From: Moniliophthora roreri
Taxonomy: Eukaryota; Basidiomycota; Agaricomycetes; Agaricales; Marasmiaceae
Reading direction: 5' to 3'
Assembly: GCA_001466705.2 (NCBI GenBank)
Contig: LATX02000024.1
Coordinates: forward strand, 186,001-250,000
Length of the DNA stretch: 64,000 nucleotides
Within the stretch, counting starts at the first letter, position 1, and every line of letters starts with the position of its first letter. Under the pieces are notes generated by a model, which made no database searches, was not told the DNA's origin, and saw nothing but the letters and a program-made list of their open reading frames with translations. A program made the translations under genes and the position numbers. Of the stretch, positions 55,587 through 64,000 are shown one piece after another.

Positions 55587-56953
55587 TCTCCTTCCATGAG
55601 ATCCAAAATCTGAGTTTGTTCTTCTTCAGAGAAGTCTCAGTAGATGGCACGAATTTTATGATACACATCTTGTGGAGTAGACTTCTTCGGATTCTCCTTT
55701 TTCTGTTCATTCTTCGGCTTTTCCTGACAGTTCTTCGCAATATGCCCTGGCTTACTACATTTATAGCATAACCCCTTTCGGCAATATTCTTGTGCTTCCT
55801 TGTCGGAGACCCGGTTTACTTTGGTTTTGGACTTCATTGTCTTCTTCAATCGTTCTCCTCCAGTGATGGCCATCATAGTGAGCCAGGCGTTGTTGTATTT
55901 TCTAGCTCTGTCATACCATTCTCCGATAGTGTTTGGCTGGTCAGGCTGCATTAAGCAGGATTTGAGAAGAGCAGGATGAAGTCTGGCAAGGAAGTGGTCA
56001 ATGAGAGCTCTGTCATCGTATTCGGCATCTGCGGCAAGAAGGTGGAATTCCGTGATGTATTCGTCCACATGTTTCTTGTTCTGTTTGAGAAGTTTCATCT
56101 TCAATCTGGCATCGGTTCCAATGTCTAGGGGTCGGAACACCTTTTTGAAATCTTCGAGAAACTCTTCCCATGTCATTACGTGAATCTGGTCCTCTGGTTT
56201 GGTATCAGATGCTTCTGCTTCCTTCTCTCACAGTTCCTTTTTGTATTCGTCTGTTTTAGCTTTCATCCAATTCGCAGCTTGTCCTTCCTTCATGTATGAC
56301 AGGGTGAACAATATTTTGTCTTTGTCATTGGGGTAAAGGGTTTCGTTAGCCATAAGGTATAAGTCTACCTCCGTAAGGAAGGTACTAGCCTTGGCTGAGC
56401 TTCCATCGTAGCTGTTTGGTACGGCCACCTTATTTTCCTTTTTCTTTTCTCCATTCATTAACGTCCTTAAGGCGGAAATTAAATCCTGAAGTGATGCGGA
56501 AGTCTGCTGAGTAGTCATGGGGTCTGAGGGATGTGGTGAAGATGACGTGATTGAGATCGGTGTTTCCAGTCTGTCGGTTTCTAATGGCCTGCTCGTAGAC
56601 GGAGGTGAATTCTGGGTTTCAAAAGAGTGGGTCTGAATTGCTGTTTCTGTAGTCGGGGAGTTCATCTGTTCCGGAGAAGGCACTTGCAATGTATGGGAAG
56701 ATTCTTGGGTCGACGTTCTCCTTTCATCGTCTGATAGCTCGAAGCCCGTTGTGAAGTCTATTGTCTGTCTGGTTCTGGACCTGGTTCTGGGGGTTCTGGT
56801 TGTCCATTGTTGGATCTCTTCTCTTGCCTCTTCCTGGGCAATTAATTCTAGTCTTTGGATTCTTTGCTCGAATGTGAGCTCTACTTCTGGAGTGATAAGA
56901 AGAAAGGCTCTCCTCTGTTGTTCTCGTTCAGATAGTTCTGGATCTTCGGCCAT
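55578..56953 (-). pseudogene. Gypsy-2 gag
   Basis: From ATG 56953: acidic N-terminus, Ser/Thr-rich linker, capsid-like part (VAVPNSYDGSSAKASTFLTE, WEEFLEDFKKVFRPLD) and zinc knuckle C-Y-K-C-S-K-P-G-H-I-A-K-N-C. Two TGA codons, 56230-56228 (KEL*EKEAEA) and 55639-55637 (AIY*DFSEEE), are both explained by CGA to TGA. The natural end is GAG GGT TTT TAG (55579-55577). It differs from Gypsy-1 gag in sequence but shares the layout and the ending. Confidence 0.8.
55580..55586 (-). promoter_or_regulatory. putative -1 ribosomal frameshift site of Gypsy-2 (G GGT TTT)
   Basis: The heptamer GGGTTTT directly precedes the gag stop TAG; protease continues in the -1 frame without another start. It has the X XXY YYZ form. 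The same heptamer in the same place is found in Gypsy-1 (33784-33778). Confidence 0.55.
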
Positions 56954-57014
56954 GGTTCGCCGATGTCTAGACGTGGTGTCTTCGTTTGGTGCCTTAACCT
57001 AGAAAGGTCGGCAG

Positions 57015-57028
57015 GATCAGCTTGACCT
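57015..57028 (-). other. Gypsy-2 primer-binding site of self-priming type
   Basis: Sense AGGTCAAGCTGATC, 2 nt inside LTR-B, complementary over 11 nt to CAGCTTGACCT in the LTR (57180-57170). Identical to the site of Gypsy-1. Confidence 0.55.
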
Positions 57029-57030
57029 AA

Positions 57031-57413
57031 TGTTACGCGAGTCCTTCGCTGTCAACACTAAGTTCAAGTTTGAGCTTGAAGGACTTGATTCTTGAAGTCA
57101 ATTAGATTTGATGAATTGACTTAAGATAGAGTTTAAATGATCAGACAAGGTTATGATAAGGTTTTAACCAGGTCAAGCTGGAGAAGCTTGTCAACTGGCT
57201 AAGTGTATTTATAGAAAATAGACTCTAACTATGACTAAGTACTCAGAACTAAAAATAGCTACTATGAGTAAGCACAGTGAATCTTTGTAAGTAAAAAGAA
57301 ACTGAAAGAAGCATTGGTAAGAAAAAGAATACAGGACTAAGCAAGATAGCGAGAAATGGAATATAAATACATTAGGCGCCCTACTTGTCCTCGGAGTCCT
57401 CGCATTTGTAACA
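57031..57413 (-). repeat. Gypsy-2 LTR-B (383 bp)
   Basis: It runs TGTTACGCGAG...TTTGTAACA. It differs from LTR-A/C in the centre (for example TATAGAAAATAGACTC and AGTAAGCACAGTG). Its right flank (CGATG) is NLR-gene sequence, so it marks an insertion in that gene, not in the plus-strand Gypsy. Confidence 0.8.
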
Positions 57414-59967
57414 CGATGAGCATCTTCTCTGGGGTTCGGTACTGGGGAAGTTGTTCAAGAAGCTGCTGAACAATGCGCGCTCCCCAAAAGGGTGGTTAGT
57501 ACATCTTCTGTAGGTCGATAATCTGGATAATGCTCGAGAAGCTGTCTAAAAATCTCGTCACGCCTGTACCTCGCCGCAGCGATGAGCATCTCCTCTGTAG
57601 GTTGATAGCCTTGGGGAACACGTGCAAGAAGCGGTTCAAGAATGCCGCTACGCCCACGTCTGATAATAGCCATAAGCATCCTATCTGCAGGCTGATAGTG
57701 CGGAACACGTTCAAGGAGCCGTTGAAAGGTGTCCCACTGGCTAGAGGTCAATGCAGTGTATAGCACATCCTCTGTAACAACCGAGGGATCACAGAGTCCT
57801 ACAAGCAACTTCTGTGTGGAAGCATTACTCCCTATGATACACTAAATGAAAAGCGCAGGCGTTATTCTCTCGGTCCCAACTTGATTCAAGAGCTGGCCCA
57901 AGATCAGATCGGAACGAGGATTCTTACGCGCCACCGCAATGAGCACGTCGTCCGTAATCAGGTCGTCAGAGACACGATCGAGTATAATCGAAGTAGTCCC
58001 CGGGTGCTCTACTCTGCATAAGAGCGCGCAGAGCGCAGACTCTGATTTAATTCTGACATCGTCGGAGGACCTAAGAACCATGGAAATGGCCTCGTCTGTA
58101 TTGGAGCTTTTATGTTGTGCCAATACCACCCATAGATTCTCTGTCACCAATGATGGTACCCCCAAATTGAGCAGGATAGAGAGGAGTTCTGTCACAAAAT
58201 TCGGGTTCCGAGCTGCAATTTCCAGTGGAGGACAGGAGATATGATCATTGACATTTGGTATGTTGTGGATGAGGATCTCCTGTAGTAGTCGTTCCTCGGC
58301 ATGCTTCAAGAGGGTCCTGAGGATATGAGGCGCACAGTGTTCATTCTGGAGAGTGAATGCGACAACAGCAGGGGTAACGTTTCGATGCAAATTCGGGAAT
58401 CTTTGGAAAAGAAGCTCCAGCAGCTCAACCCCTTGCCACTGCTGCACTGACTTCCCCAAAACTGTCTCCCGGAAGTGCTTGCTACCCTCACCAGTCCAAT
58501 GAGCAAGCAGGGTCTCTAGGATGGTAAGCTTTTCAGGGTCCCGGAGGCGTCCGACAGGGCGTATGATGGACTCTTTGGTAACACGTCCACCTCGTGGCAG
58601 GAGAAATGCCATAGTGTCTGCATCGCATTCCCCCGCTGCCGTCGTCATCACGCCGTCTGTAACGTTGAAAATCCGGCTGTTTTCCTCCAAAGTATACAAC
58701 ATCTGCACACAGGAATGTGTGGACTCAACAACAGTTTGTACAACTCTCTCCATAATGGGATGTGCTGCACGCCTGAGAATGAGTCTGAGAATGTGTACAT
58801 TTTGATGAGCAGCTTCCAAAATCTCTTGCTCAGAGATGGCGACATTTCCGAAGTAGTCAAGGACTACCTTCAGGATATCCTCGCTGGCATATTCCACGAT
58901 ATCGTATAAGACATGCTTGGAAACGTCTACGAATTCTGCTTCAAGTAGTCGCTGAACCTCATCGGCTGTATGCCTTCGACTGGCTATATGGATCATTTCT
59001 TCTGTGACCCTTATTGGGCGTTTGCCAGTGAGTAGCTGCGAGCTGGTCAACACAATGAGCACTTCCGGGGTCCTCCAGAGCTTGAGGATGAGCCTCGATA
59101 TCTCTTGCCAGACCTGGACATTGACCTCGTCACAGTCTATGAGGGCAACCAATGATTTAGCTTTCTTCCCGTGAACGGCATGGCGTACTCCACTTTCTTT
59201 GAGTGCAGTAGAAGCCCCAGAGACGTGGAGTCGAATGTACTCGACAAAGCCTAGCCAACAGGCAATGAGAAATGATCTCGATTTCGTGTCTTTCTGCGAC
59301 GATAACGCTCTGCTCACAGCGCCCACCGAATACGCGCGGTACCCATTGACCCAAAACGCTGAAGATGAACCCGATTCAGAGTCATCGGACATGAAGAAAT
59401 CGAACACTTTTGTAACTTGAGATCTTTGCGCACCATTTCCTACACCCGACTGAATGCAGTGTGCTGGCCACCGATACACCGCGTAGTCGAGGAGACCTGG
59501 CGTGGATGGGAGGGCGTCGTGAATACCATAATTGTCACTCAGAAACTGAGCGCCGTTTCGTGTGTTCGAGGCATCGATGAGATGAACCAGACAGATGTCA
59601 GCCAGGTGGGAATGGCAGTGGATGGAGATGAAATCGTCCAATGACTCGAGGAATTCTCGAACAGAGGGATGAGCAAATCGAAACGTGTCCAGTGCTTTAT
59701 CACGAACAACCAGATTCCGGCAAATAGCCAATACTTCCTCTGCATTCACCTCTTCTGGCGGTTCTTCGCTATGCATCCAGCGCATTGGATTGGCAGATAT
59801 CGCAGCAAGGAAAGTGGACGTATGAAGTATTCTTTGGCCAACGAGCAGCCAAGCGAAGATCGTTTCTCCAATGATCCGTTCGTTGCATTGCACTAGTCGT
59901 GATCTCTGAATAAACTTCGCTGTACGAATCCTTCAGGGTATCGGGAAGACTCTCGAGCCTCTTCCGA
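57414..59967 (-). pseudogene. NACHT/NLR-like (STAND) protein, C-terminal half, decayed
   Basis: The long frame 59893-57845 begins after the NTPase (LPDTLKDSYSEVYSEI just upstream is the usual end of a fungal NACHT module) and shows the winged-helix region (LLVGQRILHTSTFLAAI, FRFAHPSVREFLES). It is followed by degenerate ankyrin/HEAT-like repeats with a recurring TEEMLIAAAR / TEDVLxxAL pattern. Defects: a 1-nt shift near 59895, a TAG at 57844-57842 in frame with the following repeats, and a 1-nt shift near 57490 before LTR-B. The N-terminal effector and P-loop are missing beyond N59968. Fungal NLR-like proteins act in self/non-self recognition and cell death. Confidence 0.72.
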
Positions 59968-59968
59968 N

Positions 59969-60257
59969 GATAGAGTTCAATTGATCAGACAAGGTTATAA
60001 TAAGGTTTTAACCAGGTCAAGCTGGAGAAGCTTGTCAACCGGTTAAGTGTATTTAAAGAGAAAGACTCTAACTATGACTAAGTACTCAGAACTAAAAATA
60101 GCTACTATGAGTAATCAAAGTGAATCTTGGTAAGTAAAAAGAAATTGAGAGAAGCATTGGTAATGAAAAAGAATACAGGACTAAGCAAGATAGCGAGAAA
60201 TGGAATATAAGTACATTAGGTGCCCTACTTGTCCTCGGAGTCCTCATGTTTGTAACA
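59969..60257 (-). repeat. Gypsy-2 LTR-C, partial, outer end of the nested insertion
   Basis: From the N it matches LTR-A from GATAGAGTTC to the end TTTGTAACA with about two differences. TTTTA follows at 60258-60262, matching TTTTA left of LTR-A. It is therefore the 5' LTR (sense minus) of the copy inserted in the plus-strand Gypsy. Confidence 0.8.
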
Positions 60258-61061
60258 TTTTATGAGTCGTTACCTCAAACTCAAGTGCTGGCACTAAGCC
60301 AGGAAGTAATTGATAATCTAGGAAACTGTACCTATGTAATAGAAACCAGTGACTTAGCTAGGGAAAGCTGGGAAGAGCATTTTGAAGTACTTAGTCAAGA
60401 AGTTGATGGAATGCCCACTGGTGCAATAGTACAAAAGGATGTGGTGGAACAGTTCTTAAACAAACAAGACTCCTCTGAGAAAGGAAGAGTCATTATAGTG
60501 GCCAGATCAACTGAAGCACTGTGCTGCATATTCCTGAACTTAAACAATCATCCAGAGGTAATTGAGGCACTCTTAGATATGGGTTCTCGAATCATCTGTA
60601 TTGATAAAGAAGAAGCAGTTGGCCAAGGAATTACATAGGATCCAGCGACCTATATTCACATGCAGAGCACAAATGGCAGTCTTAACCAAACTCAAGGCTT
60701 AGCCAGGAATGTTCCACTTATGATTGGGTCCATCATGATCTATGGTCAATTACATGTCATCGAGCGAGCACCATACAAGATGCTATTGGGAAGGCTGTTT
60801 GATGTCCTAACTAAGATGTGTACTCAAACTTTTGAGGATGGTCGTATGGACATTACCTTAACGTGTCCCAATACTCAGAAGCAGATAACTATAGGGACAT
60901 ATGAAAGAGGCAAAGGGATAAAACCAGAGCCTTATCAAGAGCCAAAGTTAAAAGACATGACTCAGACTGATGGTCCTCCTTCTGAGCAAGATCAAGAACA
61001 GCACAGAAACGGTGACTCTTCAGATCAACTGAATTTTCAGGGAGCCTCGAGGAACTGTTGA
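60258..61061 (+). pseudogene. protease region of the plus-strand Gypsy
   Basis: After the target duplication the frame goes on (FYESLPQTQVLALSQEVID) to an aspartic-protease-like motif ALLDMGSRIICID and, after a TAG near 60639, QGLARNVPLMIGSIMIYG and MLLGRLFDVLT (the second half of a retropepsin). Met replaces Ser/Thr in the usual D-S/T-G. A Lys/Glu/Gln-rich linker ends at 61059. Confidence 0.65.
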
Positions 61062-61159
61062 AAGAACAGTGAGAGGTTGCAGTAATCATAGAAATAGATG
61101 ACTACGAAAACCTATGCGTACACACATACAATATACCCTTAGGAAAGAATTTTACGCAA

Positions 61160-63200
61160 ATGGAATTGGCAGAACTGTACCTGCAAGCAGCAAGTACAAT
61201 GCCAGAAGTTCATAAGCACATAGAAAAGAACATCAATACTTTCATGAGCACTTGCATTATAAAATATGATGATAGGGATGCACAATGCCTACTACAACAA
61301 GCAAATAGCATATTGGCAAATCATTCTGTATATACAGGAATTAGAAAAGAGTATCAATGGACAGACTCAGATTCTATACTGCATGTAATGTGGTTTGATG
61401 TACAACAATCAAGGGATGCAGCTATTAAAGACAGTCAATCAGTCTTTGGGAAATATAAACCTGTAGCATTAAAAGTGAAACCAGTTAAAGCAACTCTTCC
61501 ACAAGAGTTTCATGTGCAAAGAAGGATAACTAGAGATCCTTTGAAAGACATGCTGGAATTGCCTACAAACCCATCAGATTTTGTAGAAAGTGAAAGATAT
61601 AACAAAGAAAGAAAAGGCATCATAGATAAGAATCATCTAGAAGAATTCTTATGGCCTGAAGAGAGAAAACTTATACATGAACTAATGAGACTACAGGAAA
61701 AAGCATTCACTTGGAAACTATCAGAAGGTGGAAATTTTCACACTGACTTCTTTCCTCCTGTAAAGTTTCCAGTTTTGCCTCATGTACCTTGAGTAGAAAG
61801 GAATATTCCTATTCCACCTAGCATATATGCAGAAATTTGCAAAATCATCAAAGATAAGATTGATGCAGGAGTATACGAACCCTCCAGCTCTTCCTATAGA
61901 TCTAAATGGTTCTGTGTCTTAAAGAAAGATGGAAAGAGCCTTCAGCTTGTACACAGTTCAGAACTGTTAAACAGAGTGACAATTTAGTATTCTGGTGTGC
62001 CTCCTGCAACTGCAGAAGTAGCAAATCACTTTGCTAGACGCACTTGTCTTGGATTACTGCATATATGGGTTGGATACAATGAGAGACTAATAGATGAGGA
62101 GTTAAGGGACTTGACTACCTTTCAAACACCATTTGGACCACATAGGTTGGTAAAGTTACCTATGGGATGGACCAATTCAGTGCCAATCTTCCATGACGAT
62201 GTATGCTATATCTTCAGAAACGAGATCCCACAGGTAACTATGCCATATGTTGATGATGTATCCTGTCGAGGACCTCCCTCACAATACAAGCAACCAGATG
62301 GAAGCTTCGAAACGATACTGGAGAATCCTGGAATACGAAGATTCATATGGGAACACCTAAATAACATGAATTAGCTATGCCAACAACTTAAATATGTCAG
62401 CAGGACCTTTTCTGGACTAAAAGCATTCCTTTGTATTGAACAGAGAGTAGTACTTGGATATCAAGTAGGTCCAGAAGGACATGAAGTAAATGAGAAGTTT
62501 GCTAAAGTAGTGTTGGGCTGGGATCCAGAATCCTTCAAAGGAAAAAGTGACGTAAAATCATTGCTAGGAACCGCTGTACAGTTAAGGATGTTTATTAGGG
62601 ACTATGCGAAAATTACAAAGCCCTTAAATAAGATATCCAGTGCTAAAGCAATCTTTTATATGGGAGACAAAGAGAAGCAAGCTGTGCGAGAACTGCAAGA
62701 AGCAATTCATACTGCACCCTGTCTAAGACCTGTAGACAATCACAAGCCCTTAATATTGGCTGTTGATACTTTGTGGCAAGCAGTCAGCTTCTATTTGTAT
62801 CAAGTTGATCCGGAAAACCTGAAAAAGAAATACTTTAACTTATTTGGATCAATAGGCTTGAATGAGTGTGAGGCACAATTCTCCCAACCTAAGAGGGAAT
62901 TATTTGGACTCAAAACTGCTTTAGAAGCGACCTATTACACTACATATGGATGTAGGGATTTAATTATAGAAACAGATGCTAGCTACATAAAAGGAATGCT
63001 AGATCATTCTAGTGCTGGACCGAATGCAACTATAAACTGATGGATCAAAGCTATCAGAAAGTATCATTTCAAACTAGTACATGTAAAAGGAGTTATTCAT
63101 GGCCCAGATGGTCTGTCTAGACCTTCTAGTGGGGGAGCTACTACTGAAAGACTGCCTATAAATGAAGCAGACTATCTAGATGATGACAACAGAGATTAAT
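61160..63200 (+). pseudogene. RT and RNase H of the plus-strand Gypsy
   Basis: Frames 61160-61792, 61997-62374 and 62510-63040 with the joining stretches form one RT-RNase H. Motifs: IPPSIYAEICKIIKDKID and KWFCVLKKDGKSLQL, TPFGPHRLVKLPMGWTNSVP, catalytic MPYVDDVS, the RNase H part HKPLILAVDTLWQAVSFYL and KRELFGLKTAL, and DGLSRPSS at the end. At least five stops interrupt it. No integrase follows: a CACTA-like fragment begins at 63246. Confidence 0.75.
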
Positions 63201-63245
63201 AGGGTTCTGAATGGGTGATGGTGTACTCGAAGAACCATATCCATT

Positions 63246-63635
63246 CACTATGTACAAAGTGTTCTTTTAACATGGTTTTCTGATTGAGAAAACACTTAAT
63301 CTTCTTGCAAAGAGAATTTTTATAAAACCATATATAAATTCTAAATTTCAATTGTGTCCTCTCAACAAGAATATGCCTGGAGAATACTAAATTTTCAGCA
63401 GTAAAAGATATAGAATTTTCAACTTCTGAGAATTAATAGATAATACAATATATTAGAATAATTTCCATACTGAGAAAACATTAAATTTTCTCTGGTTGAA
63501 AATGCTCAGAAAATGCTGATAAGATAAGATAAAAATTCCACATGTTCTATTGTGGGAAAGTCAGAGAAAACACTAGGAAAACACTAGGAAAATAGTAGGA
63601 AAATCATGTGAAAACACTATATCTTAAAGCCTTTT
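63246..63635. mobile_element. CACTA-like element copy 3, cut by an LTR
   Basis: It starts CACTATGTACAAAGTGTTCT and follows the right half of copy 1 in reverse orientation for 390 bp. At 63636 it stops where an LTR begins (TGTTACATCAC), so a retroelement inserted in it. Confidence 0.75.
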
Positions 63636-64000
63636 TGTTACATCACTTGCACAGTGACAATAACAACTTAACACCACTTATAGATGAAGTGGCAATCAAG
63701 TATCCAAGGTTCAAGTCTAAGTTCGACAATCAACAGTAGGTAAAACCTTCTGCTAGCTGTCTGAGTTCAGTTGTGGCTTTGAGCAAGAAAAGAGGTTGAT
63801 TGACCAGGTCAAGCTGAAGACACTGTCTCCGCTTGAGCACTTAAATAAGTACAATGTCCTGATATCTACTATATATGTATATAGCGAAGAAGTCGGTGAT
63901 TAATGATAAATAGTGGCACGATTAGTATATACTAGTACACTTAGAAAGGGAAAAGAGAACCAGGAATGTGTAATAAGTCTGATGAAGGGAGAAGCATGTA
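63636..64000 (-). repeat. LTR related to Gypsy-1/2, running off the window
   Basis: It starts TGTTACATCACTTG, as Gypsy-1's LTR does (TGTTACATTACTTG). AGGTCAAGCTG at 63806-63816 and TTAAATA at 63841-63847 give, in the sense direction, TATTTAA, 35 nt, CAGCTTGACCT. The right end is outside the window. Confidence 0.7.

Larger units (their letters stand above)
50521..57413 (-). mobile_element. Gypsy-2: nearly complete chromodomain LTR retrotransposon
   Basis: Minus-strand order: LTR-B (57413-57031), primer site, gag, protease, RT, RNase H, integrase, chromodomain, two extra frames, polypurine tract and LTR-A (50902-50521). LTR-A and LTR-B are clearly different (several substitutions and indels), whereas LTR-A and the partial LTR-C at 59969-60257 are almost identical and share the TTTTA target duplication. 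Together with N55114 inside the protease-RT linker this suggests that two copies were merged here: 50521-55113 from the copy nested in the plus-strand Gypsy, 55115-57413 from a copy inserted in the NLR gene. Confidence 0.85.

Noticed and set aside
56751..57002. 83-codon plus-strand frame over Gypsy-2 gag start
   Set aside because: Antisense shadow of the gag N-terminus.
1..64000. CRISPR array, tRNA, rRNA or riboswitch
   Set aside because: None seen; the regularly repeated blocks are LTRs, CACTA ends or low-complexity GT tracts. A tRNA scan was not possible here.

Overview
The window is nuclear DNA of a filamentous basidiomycete, most likely an agaricomycete. The genes carry many short introns (mostly 45-75 nt, GT-AG, often with a CTGAC/CTAAC-like branch site), and the gene repertoire fits: an F-box protein with the agaric N-terminal coiled-coil layout, a FunK1-like kinase remnant, a Kex1-type carboxypeptidase, and Tf1/sushi-like Gypsy elements. 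No bacterial-style operons, CRISPR arrays, rRNA or tRNA genes were seen.

Region 1 (1-30,080) is compact and gene-dense. In order it holds: a partial acidic gene (1-375, +); a small secreted protein (+); a UPF0014/FetB-like membrane protein (-); a four-helix membrane protein (-); a Zn2Cys6 regulator (-); an F-box protein (+); a thioredoxin-fold membrane protein (-); a Kex1-like serine carboxypeptidase (+, 13 exons); a dithiol glutaredoxin (-); DPM3 (+); an aldo/keto reductase (-); an MFS sugar-transporter gene broken by two frameshifts (+); a small coiled-coil protein (+); a kinase remnant split by a hAT-type MITE with a perfect 8-bp target duplication; a NOL11/Utp8-like nucleolar protein (-); a duplicated scrap of a molybdopterin gene; the complete gephyrin/Cnx1-like molybdopterin gene (+); and ribonucleotide reductase small subunit (-). 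Neighbouring pairs are often divergent, with 240-310 bp between start codons. The roles are ordinary housekeeping: dNTP supply, ribosome biogenesis, ER glycosylation, secretory processing, redox and Moco synthesis.

Region 2 (about 30,340-64,000) is a nest of transposons. It contains: Gypsy-1 (minus, gag-pro-RT-RNaseH, no integrase), with a 758-bp CACTA-like element inserted in its RT/RNaseH; its LTR and part of gag, duplicated exactly around an N; a decayed spliced gene; long (1.75-kb) LTRs with TAATNTGTC ends and several gag/pol remnants; a second, composite CACTA-like element; Gypsy-2 (minus, nearly full: gag, pro, RT, RNaseH, integrase, chromodomain, extra 3' ORFs), sitting inside a plus-strand Gypsy with 5-bp target duplications; a NACHT/NLR-like pseudogene; and a last CACTA fragment and LTR at the right edge. 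Much of this region is CpG-poor, and several stop codons look like CGA to TGA changes, as expected from cytosine methylation or RIP-like decay. Five single N characters (35666, 39430, 47372, 55114, 59968) all fall where one repeat switches abruptly to another, so parts of the nest are probably assembly joins.

The most interesting signals are: (i) three LTRs of the Gypsy-1/2 group have a TATA box, then 33-35 nt later a (C)AGCTTGACCT motif complementary to the site just inside the 5' LTR, which is the arrangement of Tf1-type self-priming; (ii) a conserved G GGT TTT heptamer directly before the gag stop in both elements, with protease in the -1 frame; (iii) a CACTA-like family with 3-bp duplications and an empty paralogous site in the same window; (iv) three GC-AG introns among roughly 65 inferred.
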